The notes beneath the pieces are model-generated. The model saw nothing but the letters and a program-made list of their open reading frames with translations, was not told where the DNA came from and searched no databases. This document shows positions 45,482 through 57,857 of a DNA stretch of 64,000 bases, in pieces; the first letter of the stretch is position 1; each line of letters opens with the position of its first letter. The DNA is taken from assembly GCF_001540865.1 (NCBI RefSeq), contig NC_033630.1, forward strand, positions 11,688,003-11,752,002. Direction: 5' to 3'. The position numbers and the translations under genes are program-made. Origin of the DNA: Ananas comosus. Taxonomy: Eukaryota; Streptophyta; Magnoliopsida; Poales; Bromeliaceae.

Positions 45482-48400
45482 ATGGAGTCGTCGCCGGAGA
45501 TTCCGATCTCCGGCGAGGTGAAGGGCGAAGGTGCGGGGGAGGCGGCGGCGGCTAGAGGGGTGGTGGAGCGGCTCCGGGCGGCGGAGGACGCGGCGGAGAG
45601 GGTCGCGGCGGCGGCGGAGATCCGGCGTCTGACGCGGACGTCGGCGAGGCACCGGCGGCGGCTCTCCGGCGCCATCGAGGCCCTCGTCGAGATGCTCCGC
45701 TCGGGGGTCGTCGGATCCGGCGAGGCGGCGATCCTCGCCCTCCTCAATCTCGCCGTCAGGGACGAGAGGTATAGGAAATCATTTTCTTAGTCTAATATTA
45801 TTAGATCGATTTGATGTGTTTTACATAATTGTTGATTTCGTTGTGGCTTGGATCGATTTAGGTTCTAATTTGATTAGATAGTCTCTTTTTTTAGCTTTAG
45901 AGAGGAGCAAATTAGAAGGAATTTGATCTATTGTTGAAAATTGTAGAGTTTGTGGTTTCTTAGCGTTTGTAACTTAATTCTGGGAATATATTCGGATAAA
46001 CCACAACAACTTTCTTGTGCTTTAGCCTCTGCGCCAATTACCCGTGCGAAAGTAGCATCAATTTCAAAGTCCTGCATTTAGCACTATTTCGATTAGGCCT
46101 AAAATTTGACATTATTGTGAATTTGGATGCAAAACTTGACGAAAATGAGTCGGTGGGTTATGTTGTTTCTATTTCACAAAATAGATTTACATAATTTGAA
46201 CAAGTTGTCTAAGGAATTGTCGATTCTTGTTACTTAGTAAAGTAAGAGATCTCTTTTATTTAGCTTTAGATCTACCACTTAAGTTGCAACTCAGCTAGAT
46301 ATAAAACCTATGATATGTGTTGTCTCCTTCCAATAATCTGCAGTTGAATTTAACAATCGTCCCAAATTTTTGGGCCTATTTGTGGTAGTATTAAAGTCCA
46401 TGGCTCTTTGGTATTTTTTTTGGCGCCCCGTGCCTGCATGTAGAGGGATAATAACTGAAATGTTTGCTAGAGTGCTGCAGGGTCTTTTTGTAGTCTAGCC
46501 AATATATTAGTTTGTCTATTTATTTGCATATTAGTTGAATGATGTGAATTTTGGGTAGAGGATGTCAGAAAATCCTTAACTTATAACCTGTAATCTTGAT
46601 GAGGATTCTTGTTGGGGCGCAATCATATAACTTAGATGAACTTGCAATTAGGTACTGTGTGCGCTACAGTTGTTAGCTATTGGGGTTTCTTCTAATTATC
46701 TTTTTTTTTTTTTACTTATCACTGTACTAAACACCATTGTGCTGGACTTTGTGACATACTTGGCTAAGAAGATTGGCATTGAATTTTACCCTGGATTTCT
46801 TCCTTGATCTAGCTACTATTATTTCTTCCTTAGATCTATTTGTTAGTCTTGGTAGCACTTCGTCCTAGTTAAAGGACATGGAAATAATTAATCTCCTTTA
46901 TTGTGTGTTAGTGAAATCTGTCGTATCATTTCATTTCACAATTTGAACAAATTTACTGATACTAATTGGTTGTAGGTGATATTCTATTAGAAGAAAAATT
47001 AGGCCTGCCTCTTTTAGTGCCTCTCCAAAGTCCGCAAAGGTGATAGTTCAAGCTCTTTTGTAAATTGTACTTTTAGGAAGGTTTATGGTGGCATTAAAAT
47101 TTTACCTAAGCCAGCGTTTGGTGAAGAGGTAGAGTGGCGATAGTAGTAAATATTCCACCGACCACAAAATTCTGGAAGTCTCGACTATTTCTATAGATAA
47201 ACGTAAACTTATGGCATTCTCTTCTAAATCTATTTCTGTAGTCTAAAATTGGGCCCTAATGATCTCCTTAAAATGTCTAGCTGGTTAACATGTTGGCTAT
47301 CACTTCATAGCAAATAGTTGAAAATATATGTACAATTTCTTTGCTCTCTTATATGTTATACTCGGAAGTCGGAAGGCCCTAATAGTCTATCAGTCATCTG
47401 AGGACCCTGATCTGCCTCTTCTATTAGCTAATAAACACCCAGGAGTTGTAATCTTGACCATTTTCTGCTCTGAAAGCTTTCTATGAAAATTTTTTGGTAA
47501 ATTGATTCTAACAACAGCAATCATCATAAAATTTACAGTGCTCAATCCGGGACTTATTTGCAAGATATCTCAAACAATTTCTTCTTTTCCTTGGAAGGAT
47601 AATAAGAATTTCTATGGTTTTATCTTGATCCTTATGTCAAGTTACGGTATATTCACTTAGTTTTCTATGTTTTTATGACAAGCTGTGAAATCTATGTGAA
47701 TTGTTCTAGTCTAATCTTTGTACAAGTATCTCGTTTCTTATGTGATAGACTACACTAGCCCTGAACTTTTACTAAACTGTAGTGTGGATTTTGCATATTC
47801 AGGAACAAGATTAAGATTGTGAAAGCCGGAGCACTTGACCCGCTAATTAGTTTCCTACGATCGACAAATTTAACTTTACAAGAGTATGCGACCGCTGCTC
47901 TTCTAACACTTTCAGCTTCATCAGTAAACAAGCCTACTCTGAGTGCTTCTGGTGCAATCCATCTCCTCATCAAGATCCTCAGAGATGGAAACTCGCAAGC
48001 TAAAACTGATGCTCTCATGACTCTGTACAATCTCTCCACAATAACAGGGAACCTACACACCATTTTATCTCTTCAACCTCTCTCTCCTCTTATAGATATA
48101 TTGAAGGGATGCAAGAAATCATCCAAGACTGCCGAGAAGTGCTGTGCCCTTTTGGAATGTTTACTTGATTTCCATGAAGGTAGGGTAGCTTTGATTTCCG
48201 AGGAAGGCGGAGTACTTGCCATTGTTGAAGTACTTGAAGAAGGCTCTCAACAGGGTAGAGAGCATGCATTAGGAGCTCTCCTGACAATGTGTGAGAGTGA
48301 TCGAAATAAGTACCGGGAAATAATTCTTAAAGAAGGGGTGATTCCGGGTCTTCTTGAGCTTACTATTCAAGGGACACCGAGGTCTCAATCTAAAGCTCGA

Positions 48401-48634
48401 GTTCTTCTAGAATTGTTAAGGAACACTACTTATTCAAGATCACAATTTCGAGCGGAGAAAGTTGACAAGGTTGTAAGTGATATTGTGTCTCAAATGGTCG
48501 GTGAGGATCAGTCGGCAAAGGCAAAAAAGATGCTAGCGGAGATGGTGCAGGTTAGCATGGAGCAGAGCTTGAGGCATTTGCAGGAGAGGGCTCTTTGTGT
48601 GCGCACTCCGGCAAATGAAACACCTGTTGGGTAA
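45482..48634 (+). CDS. ARM-repeat protein (PUB4-like, no U-box), 372 aa
   Basis: Exon 1 is 45482-45768 (donor gtatag) and exon 2 is 47803-48634 (acceptor attcag). The split codon AG|G gives RDER-NKIK. Total 373 codons including TAA. Exon 1 is about 70-75% GC and alanine/arginine-rich; exon 2 is near 45% GC. From about residue 25 on the protein is tandem armadillo helices: GAIEALVEMLRSG, ILALLNLAVRDE, GALDPLISFLRS, YATAALLTLSAS, GAIHLLIKILRDG, DALMTLYNLS, LSPLIDILKG, GGVLAIVEVLEEG, HALGALLTMCES and GVIPGLLELTIQG. There is no U-box, so E3 ligase activity is not expected from this protein alone. ARM repeats bind protein partners. Arabidopsis has similar short ARM proteins of about 355 aa. Specific role unknown. 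Confidence 0.93.
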
Positions 48635-48861
48635 TTGCTCCTCAAATGTCTCATCAAAATGACTATTAGGTGTTGTTATTTGTAATTTAAATTCTCTGCT
48701 GTATGAATAATTTTACTCATGCCAGTCCAGGCCACGACGGTATCGAGCGACTGGTGAAATGTTCATACCTAGCTCTTCTTTTTGTTTCTGTCTGTGTGTG
48801 TGTGTGTTTTCACTTGTATGTTTTTCTGCAACCTGTGTGATCTATCGTCTGTTGATAGAAG

Positions 48862-48868
48862 AATAAAA
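48862..48868 (+). promoter_or_regulatory. Possible polyadenylation signal of the ARM-repeat gene
   Basis: aataaaa about 230 bases after the stop codon, in T-rich 3' sequence. A second candidate, gaataat, lies near 48704. Confidence 0.4.
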
Positions 48869-49039
48869 GTTCAGCTGCTTTGTGCAGATAACTTGGCCTT
48901 TTATTTTGTGCCTTGCTGTTTCTGTAGTTTAATTGTTTTAGGAAGATTAGATGAAGATCAAATCTACTTGTGCTTGGGTGCAAAGCATCATACAAGTTTG
49001 TACTCCATCATTTTCAACTTTTGAAGTGTTTTATTTTGA

Positions 49040-49890
49040 GTGTATATCTTCTCTTTTTCTTTAGTAGTATCTTACGTTGGATCCATTTCACTAACATAAA
49101 TGCTATCTAAGTTTTCGGTTTCTTACACAAATACTCTTATTTGAAATAAGCCTATTCAGTTAATGCGAGGGGCGGATGGTTTTGAATTAATCGAAACTTT
49201 CACAAACGGACATTTATCAAAAAATTTTTTTAAAAAAATGCAGTTTAACTGTTTAAGTAGTCAGTATATAAAAGTACTACGTTATAGATGCAAGTACATA
49301 ATTTTGTAGAGATATATATGTAATTATCTGAAAACTTCTAAATCAAGTAGTAGTTTGATTACATATTTCACTCTTAACTTTAGATCTTTTCGGAAATATA
49401 TAAAATTTTCTCTTATTATATGTTTGAGCTCCTAGGTGTTAGCTGGCTAAGACCATCTAGCTAGTAAGTTTTCAACATTGGAGATGAAAATTTTTCATTT
49501 ACTGCAATTTTCTTGCATTTGGAGTGAACACATTTCCTGTTAATAGTCAAGGTTATGCTCTAACTTTGAAGTTTGTTGCGAAGTGTCTTATTACTCGCCG
49601 TTGGAAGTCTTATTTACCTCGTGTATTATGTACTATTAATTCTTCATTACTCTGGAGAAATATCGTATTATGATTATTTACTGAAGTCTTAGTCGACTTA
49701 TTGTTTTTCCAATTATTTCTCCAAATTGTGATTCTCTCAATTGATGACTGTGCTTATGTTGTTTGATGACACACCATTGATTACACGTCTTCTTTACATA
49801 TTCTTTACGGCTAACCAAATTTTTTTTATTTATTTTTCATCATATTAACATCATATAATGGTACTCCTAATTGTGATTCTCAAAGATCGA
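49040..49890. other. Intergenic AT-rich DNA
   Basis: Nothing recognised: no domain, no intact repeat ends, no RNA gene. Confidence 0.45.
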
Positions 49891-49894
49891 CAGT

Positions 49895-50054
49895 GCTTGT
49901 GCCGTGTATTGACAACGTTGCATATATGTTTTCTTTACTTGTTGACAGTGCCTGTATTTTATGTCGACATCATTGCTTGTGCCGTGTATTGACAACGTTG
50001 CATATATGTTTTCTTTACTTGTTGACAGTGCCTGTATTTTATGTCGACATCATT
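49895..50054 (+). repeat. Perfect 80-bp tandem duplication
   Basis: Two identical 80-base units (49895-49974 and 49975-50054) beginning gcttgtgccgtgtattgac and ending tgtcgacatcatt. Degenerate relatives flank it (near 49720-49800 and 50180-50280, cctaattgtgattctcaaag). The ORFs across it are by-products of the repeat. Confidence 0.85.
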
Positions 50055-50279
50055 GTATACATGTCTTCTTTACATTATCTTTAGTAGTGATCAAGTATTT
50101 TTCTATTTTTCTTTCATCACATAACATCATGCTCCATCATTATGTATGATTATGTACCAAAGCCGTGGTTACGTCATCTTTTCCAACTATTTCTCCTAAT
50201 TGTGATTCTCAAAGATCGACAACACCTTTGTTTTATATTGTCAACATTGCATGTATGTTTTCTCTACTTAAATTGTTGA

Positions 50280-52325
50280 CTAAAGATCAAGTTGTTATTA
50301 TTGTTGTTTTCATTATTGCATCATTTTCATTCTTCCTATTACATATCATATTATGTCCCTTTCTTTTACGTTTGCAACTGTATCCATCCAACATTGCCTA
50401 CCATTTCCTACAAGCTGATGAAGCTGTCACATTCTTTTAATATTTATGGTAAAAAATTTTGTTTCATATTTTGTCGACTTGAGTCGAAGTTCACATATTT
50501 GCACTTTTTAGCAAAAGTTCTGAGAGATATTACTCTTTTGTTTTTTTTTTTTTTTTAATATGTGGTTGAATGAAATTAGCAGATAAAGTTCTGTTATATT
50601 GTAATTGTTAGTTTGTAAATTTATCATTTTTAGGAAAACAGCAAAGGAGTGAGAAAAAGTTGCTACTAACTTTTCATTGTCTTGCCAAGAAAGAATATGT
50701 AGATATTTAGTTTGCAGCAGACCTTGTTTTTCACTGGCGCTTTCGATCGCATCGAACAAGAGGAACGGAAGAAGAGACGAAACAAAAACATGTGAGTATA
50801 GCCAAATGAGGCCTAAGTTTTTTTTTTTGTGTGTTTTTCTTTCATTTTTTCCCCCTACAAACTACTGAGATTGTACTTATGTCTAGCTACTTGCTTCACA
50901 ATTGTATAGTAGATGTTATCGTCATTTCCGTTAAACACCATCTCGCTGTCCTTATTTTTATTCTCTGTCAATATTTGACGTCGGAATTAATTTTAACTTC
51001 GCCATCAATTAGATTTTTATTCTCTAAACTTCATGATTCTGCTGTGATTACTTTAGACATGTCATCATCCCTTGATTTGTTGCTTGAACATTGTGATTAC
51101 ATCCATTAAACACACTCATATTGGTTGTAGACGTTGATTTAGTTGAGATCTCATCAAAAGATACATTAAACTCTGATCTTTAACTGTTGACACTACAAAA
51201 TAAATTGGATTTTTGTACCTCAATAGCATATTATTTTATTAGAATATTCCTCTGTTATGTATTGAGTTTGTGCTTTGAGATTCGGCTGTCTTGTACAATC
51301 TTTACTGTTGCATGTAAATAGTATTAGTATAATATTAACCTTACTATGATCATTTGAAATGTGGTTACTAATGATTTAATTTTGTTAAATAATGTAGGTT
51401 TTGAGCATATTATGCTGCTGATCTATTGTATGATGCCTGTCAGAAGTACATTTGTGGGCTATCTTAATGGAAAATGAGAGTTATACTAAATTGAATAAAT
51501 GTTTGGGTAATTTTAGATATATTTGAATCATTTAAGCATCATGTATTTGAAAATTGTTAAGGAAAAATTTAAGAGAATTTGGATAAGATAGTTGTTTGAA
51601 ACAACATATAGTTTATTTTAATTTTTTTGGGAGAGTTGATGGTGATTTGTAATTGCGCAGATGTGGGGAGGGTTTGACATATTTTGGTTTTATTTTTGTG
51701 TTACTAAATTGAAAATACAATAGTGTTGACAATCAATCAAATGATAATATGAAAGTTAATAAAAAAAAAAAAAAAGAAGAATAATCAAATTGTAAAATTG
51801 AATTCTTTTGCAATGGAATGTATCTATGGGGGGGTGTATGGTTGGATGCAATAATTGTTTGTAATTGTAAATGTAGTGTAGTTAAAAATATGTATAGTTG
51901 AAAATGCAGCAGTTATAACTATATGCATGTTTTTTTGTTGGATACAATAGAAAATATCATAGTTGTAAGTAATTTGTCTGGTCTCATGCCGTTGAGTATT
52001 GTATTTACAAATTTTATTGCTTTACATATAGGATAATTAAATTACCTTCGATGCAAAAGGAAATTTTTTTTTTGTGAAAGGTGGTTAAATAGGAAATCTT
52101 TTTTTTTTTAATTACTATCTCCAACTCTGTATTGAAATTGTGATAATTATTGCAGTTAAACTTTCTTATGCTGTTTTAACTATAGCAACTATAGCAGTTA
52201 AATTTAAATGTATAAAAAAATACCGTAATTAAATTTATATGCAGTTATAATTATTACTATGTGTGATTTAATATTTCCATTTTAAAACGGCAGTAATCAG
52301 TGAGTGTGTTTCCACCACCTGCTAT
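50280..52325. other. Intergenic DNA, possible noncoding exons
   Basis: No protein-coding gene supported. 51830-52270 resembles the interior of the 63050-63503 element (gcaataattgtttgtaattg, gcagttataa) and may be a decayed relative. Confidence 0.4.
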
Positions 52326-52330
52326 TGCAG

Positions 52331-52406
52331 GATGTTGAGGAGCGAGATCTCACGTCGCAATCACGGGAGCGGTCCGATCGCGACTCGACGGTGATGACGG
52401 CGACGG
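52331..52406 (+). other. GC-rich exon-like island
   Basis: A short stretch (gatgttgaggagcgag ... gatgacggcgacg) with about 60% GC inside 30% GC DNA, preceded by attgcag (acceptor-like) and followed by gtacac (donor-like). In frame it reads DVEERDLTSQSRERSDRDST. No neighbouring exons could be tied to it. It may be an orphan exon or remnant. Confidence 0.3.
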
Positions 52407-52409
52407 TAC

Positions 52410-54230
52410 ACCAACCTAAACTTTTCTTTTAGCAAGCTCAAAAGTAAATATGGAAAGAAAATCAAGTAAAACTTGTGTGACTTGAATGTGTTAGATCAAT
52501 TACATGAGATCTAGAGCAATCTCTTTAGTTAGGTAACTTTTTATTTTAAAAATCCTGATTAATTAGACATAATCAAACTGGTAGGTCTCAATTGGCTTTA
52601 TTAGAAAGAAAATAGGAACTTGGTAAGTTTCATAAGTTGAAAAATGCTGGATCAATTGTATATCTAAGATCTATGTCTCCTTGATTAGGTAACTTTAGGT
52701 TTTAAAATGTGATTAATTAGGGTGATTCACTTGGCTTTAGTAGATTGGACTAAGATAAAGGTCCATTAATAAATGAATTAACCAGTAGGTTTCACATGGG
52801 TTTAGTGGATTGGACTAGGAAAAGCTCCATCACTAGAGATGTAGGTGTCTAATTTAATTAGTAAAATGTGACTATTTGGTACAAACTATAGCATATAGTT
52901 AATAAATTCTTTCTAAATTTTTATTTTTAAGGTCCAAGTCTATTTATACCTTTGATTAATTTTAGCAATAGAAAACCTGCTCTAATTTGTGAACTTGAAA
53001 CTCTTTTTCTTTCTCCCTAGTATATATTTTTGCCACTTTTTACTTATATACCAAAATTGGTCAACTCTAAATATTCTAATCTATTAAGGAAATATTAATT
53101 TTACATGCTAACAAAATCCTTTAGAATAGAATATAGTTAAAATACATTCCACATTGCCCATGAAAGCTAACTACAACAACATTCCACATGTGCCCATGAA
53201 CATATGGTCAAAAATTATTCATAAAAATATGATGGGGATCATACTATTCCCAAAATCAAAGGCAATTATGCTATTGTTCTTGTACATTCTTTCAACAGTG
53301 AGATCCAAACTATTCATTATGCCAACCCTAGAAAAGATAGGGCTACCTTGCATTAAAACCTTGCTTCTTTTCTTTTTTTTTCTTGTTTTGTTTGGAAAAA
53401 GGCAAATAATATATGGAGACCCACTTAATTATAGGTTATTTTGAAATAGGCCCCTTTCGTAGCTAAACTTTTTTGACTCTCTTGATTTGTGTTATTTTTC
53501 TAAATAAAAATGAAGATTTCGTAAGATCATCAGTATATTCTGTTAGTTATCAGCCTTTAATATCTCAAAAAAATTGCAGTTTTACTGACTAAAAAATGCT
53601 TTCAAAATAGCAAAACATTTTAAAAAAATCACCATAAAAACCCACAAAATTCCTTATTTGATCTATAAAAACAATTTAAATTAAAAAAAAATTAAAAGTT
53701 ATGGTGTAACTATTCAAAGGACAAAATGAGGGGCATATTTCAAAGTATCCTATAGTTGAGGTGGTCTTGGTACATTTTTACCTTTTAAAAATTGTTACTA
53801 AGAGGACCTTTGTGAAAGGAGGAGAATAATATGAAATAGGAAAAGTAAAACCCACCTCCCCCTTCCCTCTACATTTCCCAACAAAGCATTTTCCCCCCAC
53901 TCACACCAACCATTCATGCACCTAATTCTCCATCCATTTCCTATCATAAGAATCTCAAATATATAAAATATTTAAATTAAATAAACATTAATTAAAATAA
54001 AAGATGAATGAGAGAGAAACTAATTAATATAGCTACATTATTCCTTTCCTAGTAACCAAAAAAAAAAAGAAGAAGAAAAATTGGCATTTAATTGCTTGGA
54101 AAAATAACAATCATAAAAAGGGAGCTACATTATTATTGCTCTCATAATTAATACAAGAACAATTGCTACATTAATTAATACCTCTTATGAAGAATTACTC
54201 TTTACTAAGTACTGAACCAAAAAAGAAAAA
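52410..54230. other. Intergenic AT-rich DNA
   Basis: No gene supported. 53154-53444 is open but T-rich and lacks codon or domain signals. Confidence 0.45.
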
Positions 54231-54234
54231 AAAA

Positions 54235-54450
54235 TTAAAAGAGAACCAAACTTAAGACACCTATAATATTCAGAACCACGACTGAGATCGTCAACATAAA
54301 ATTATCATATTGCCCTTGAAGAGTGTTGGGAGCGGAGGATGGGGGAGTTTGGTAGTACCAGGGGTACCAGGGCAATATCGGGTTGGGCGGCGGCGGCGCG
54401 GGGAATGCGTAGATGGAGAGGAGGAGGAGAAGGGTGGTGGAGGTGGTCAT
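54235..54450 (-). CDS. Small proline-rich secreted or membrane protein, 71 aa
   Basis: Single exon from ATG at 54450 down to the stop at 54235. N-terminal MTTSTTLLLLLSIYAFPAP looks like a signal peptide. A proline/tyrosine-rich middle follows (PPPPNPILPWYPWYYQTPP), then a hydrophobic C-terminus (FMLTISVVVLNIIGVLSLVL) that could be a membrane helix or lipid-anchor signal. The frame stays open upstream, but there it is (SL)n coded by (ct)n repeats, so the ATG at 54450 is preferred and the repeats are taken as 5' leader. That layout resembles arabinogalactan-peptide precursors, though the proline context differs. No named family. Confidence is moderate because it is short. Confidence 0.5.
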   Translation of the reverse strand: MTTSTTLLLLLSIYAFPAPPPPNPILPWYPWYYQTPPSSAPNTLQGQYDNFMLTISVVVLNIIGVLSLVLF

Positions 54451-54453
54451 GGT

Positions 54454-54455
<2 letters not shown>

Positions 54456-54494
<39 letters not shown>

Positions 54495-54528
54495 TTAATG
54501 GAGAGAGGAGGGGGTGGTAGTGCAATGC

Positions 54529-54569
<41 letters not shown>

Positions 54570-54613
54570 TTAATGAAGGGAGGGGGTGCTGGTGCAATAC
54601 ATAACAGAGGGGG

Positions 54614-54644
<31 letters not shown>

Positions 54645-54645
54645 C
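54456..54645. repeat. (ga)n microsatellites in the leader of the 54235-54450 gene
   Basis: Three separate (ga)n runs (54456-54491, 54531-54567, 54616-54643) interrupted by similar 40-base spacers (gtttaatg, gaggaggg...ggtg, atgcat/aatacat). The spacer similarity means a repeated unit of about 75-80 bases. Confidence 0.7.
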
Positions 54646-54719
54646 GGTCTCATCCACCGTCCATCATATGGTCTGGACGACTCTCAAAGCATGATGGACG
54701 ATGAATGAGTGTCCGCATA

Positions 54720-56118
54720 AAATTTTTGTCGGTGTAATTGGAGGGGTTGGAGCGTTTTGTTTTTTTTTTTTTTGTTTTTTTGTTATTTTTTTTTGTGGGG
54801 TTATAATGCTATGGAGAGGAATAACTTGTCTTGACTTTATTTTGTTTTTATTTTTCGATTTTTTATTTCTTTATGTGATTTTTACTTATATACCCATAAT
54901 GATACATGTATTTGTGTTTATATCCCTTGAAAACCAAAAAAATTTGCATATATACGCTTAGAATTAGTCTATTTTTATCCAACCTTTTATTTATTTATTT
55001 TCTAAAACTGTACTTAGAATCGGTATATAGAGGTAAAAATATGTCAAAAATTTATTTTCAGAATTATAGAAATATATGTCAAAGGGGTATATATACGTGT
55101 AAAAATTTGCATAACTAATTAATAGATATTTACATAAATAAGAGTGGTAAATATTTAAAAAAAGCTTTTTTTTTCTTTACTTTCAAAATTCGAAGAATAT
55201 TAGACTAACATAGCATAACAATAATCAGATATGAGCCATGAGATAACGCTTAAATTTATTTTCAAATTAACTAAAAATTAAGACGCGTCCTACTAATATT
55301 TTTTTTTTCAAAAGGGACCCTAGTTAATAATAATGGTGTTACTTGTTAAGTAGTGGTGGGGCCTAATTTGGTGTGTTCAAAACAGAATATTAAAAAAAAA
55401 GGTGTGGAAATTTTTAAAGTAGGGTCCATATTTTAGGTTAAAGTTTGGGTGTACGTGGGATAATATTAATAGTTGCATGGTTAAGTTAATCAAATGTAAC
55501 GGCTACATTAATTGGAGGTGGAGTGTCAAAAGAGAATTAATGGTCATTGATGATTGAATTGTAGAGGGGGTGTCAAAAGAGATTGGATATGTGTGTAAAT
55601 TAATAAAAAGTTAGGGGGGAAATTAATAAAAAGTTAAGAAGGGATGAGGCTTCCCCGTTAATTTAGGTTGCTTATAAAGGTTGGAGACTCAAAAATAGTC
55701 TAAGGCATTAAGTACACTTTTTACACCACTTTTTTTTTAATGCTTTCACACTAGGAAAATTAATTTTATACAAATTTCTACTTCTTTAGAATAATTTTAC
55801 ATAAACTTTTTGTTGGCTCGATATTTTTTTTTCCCGCTAAAAAATAGGTCTATCGACATACTCAAATTTGAAATACGTGTTTTTATATATAGTATAGATA
55901 TATAATATTTATAAATATAATATATTTTAATTTTATATAAGATTTAATTTAATTTGGGCCATTATTGTTGGCCCATAAAATAAACCCAACAAGTACAACC
56001 GTGCAATTGAGCCCAACTCTAAATTTACATAACACACTATCTCTTTCAGACTTTTACTATTACACATAATCCTAAAACATGATAACATTCAAATTTTCAA
56101 ATCTCTAATTTTTTTCCC

Positions 56119-56125
<7 letters not shown>
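54720..56125. other. Intergenic AT-rich DNA
   Basis: Nothing recognised beyond poly-T tracts. Confidence 0.45.
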
Positions 56126-56128
<3 letters not shown>

Positions 56129-56167
<39 letters not shown>

Positions 56168-56170
56168 CCT
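56129..56170 (+). repeat. (ct)n microsatellite
   Basis: ctctctct run in T/C-rich context. No gene leader could be identified beside it. Confidence 0.8.
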
Positions 56171-56299
56171 CAGACCCTCACCCAGTCAGGCAGTCACCCT
56201 AGCTCACATTTCTTGCAATTATTTTGTATTTGGAACTATTGGACGTATTGCATCAAATTGTAGATAATATTATATAAAAATTAAACTATTGATTATATA

Positions 56300-56492
56300 A
56301 TGTCGAGAATTTCAATCGGCTCGTTTAGAGCTCGAGCTCGGCTCGACTCGAAATTAGGCTCGCTTGAGCTCGGCTCGAATTAATTTCAAGCCGAGCTTGA
56401 GCCTAGATTTAGGCTCGAAATTAATTTCAAGCCGAATTTGAGCTGATATAAGCTCGCTCGAGCTCGGCTCGTTTCCACCCCTAATTGCACTT
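56300..56492. mobile_element. hAT-like fragment
   Basis: gctcgagctcggctcg repeats ending cggctcgtttccaccccta (about 56492), matching the subterminal repeats and end of the element at 38316-38913. The left end is not preserved. Confidence 0.6.
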
Positions 56493-57039
56493 CTAGTCCC
56501 TAAAGTTTGAATGAAAGTTTTATTTTGGTATTCAAACTTCTGATTTCGGTATTCGAAATCCTGAACTTTGAGTAGTATATGTCACTTTAGTCCCTAAACT
56601 TTTAAAAGGCATTTCATTTTCGGTCCTTAACTCTGATTAATAATTATTGCTTATACCTAATTTATCTATTTTCTCACTGAAAATAAATTTACTGTTTTTT
56701 CATCCATCTTTTACTTTTTAATTCAGTAATCTAATTTTTTATATTAAGAAAAGTGAAGCTCAATAGGTAGTAGGATTGAAATATGCGCGAAAAAAATAGC
56801 CAATAAATGCATGATGAATAGATGAATAGATGCACTTGGTGCAGCCAATAATTTATCCTTATTATTGGCTGAAATTAAAACTTTTTTTTCGTTGTAGACT
56901 TTCCTTTTTTATTTTTATTTTTTTTTACTGTTTTAAGAGTTGAAGGGACCACTGATGCCAAATTTAAAAATTTGAGGACCAAAATGAAACTTGGCTAAAA
57001 GTTTGGGACTAGTGATGCAATTTATCTTTATCAATTTTG

Positions 57040-57362
57040 AACAGGAAAGCAAAAAGAGCGAATCTGGGAGCGGGAGGGGTCCGACCTCTGACTCTGTTTT
57101 TTGTTTGGCCGGGTCAGATTTACGGCGGGCGGGCTAATTTTAATTCTATTTTTGGCCCTCTCTTACCACTCCATTCAAGAAGACGAGAATAACTGTTTGG
57201 CGAATTTTTAGCTGATCGGAATGAATTAAATGAAGAAAGGGTCTAACGGGGGAGAGATTCAAAACGAGTTATATTTTTTTTATAATTTTAGTTTTTACTT
57301 ACAATCTCATTTGGAACGGATCCGAACGGAAGCTCCACTAATCTGAATCCATTTGCATCCCT
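57040..57362. mobile_element. Ac/Ds-like remnant
   Basis: Right end ccatttgcatcccta (57348-57362) preceded by ggatccgaacggaagctcc. The left end is unclear. Related to 4449-5098 and 59250-59595. Confidence 0.45.
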
Positions 57363-57857
57363 AATTTTAACTATTGTCTTTTCCTACAATTTTAGCCTTC
57401 CACCTTGACATGCAGGTTGGGTGTTTGTGGAATTAATGAAGCTTCCACCATTTGTCGGTTGTTAAATGTTGAAGTCATAGACTTATCATAAGCATCACCT
57501 CATTTAAAATGGACTCCCTTTGATCATCTCCCCCCAAAAAAATTAAAAATAAAAAGATAAATAAAATCACAGGTCACTAATTTATGAAGTTTTATTTGGA
57601 TCATCAAACTTTTAACTTCTATTTCACTTGGATCATCACCACCGAAACTTCGACTAATTTTTTAACGAGATAATGTATGTTGCCCTTAAAAGTACTCTTT
57701 AGACAATTATTCTTGACTTAAATGGGTCAGCATCTTGTCTTGTGCGGATTGGATCGAGTCACGTTTGAAATAGAGGAAAATCGGATTGAGCGGAGTCATA
57801 TTTGAAATAGTATGAGACTAATAAAATCAAATCATAATAAAGATCCGCGGACACTGT

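Noticed and set aside
45374..45747. Long minus-strand ORFs opposite ARM exon 1
   Set aside because: Shadow frames produced by the very GC-rich sense exon.
50165..51109. T-rich ORFs of 60-92 codons
   Set aside because: Hydrophobic by composition (poly-T), no start context, no splice or domain signals.
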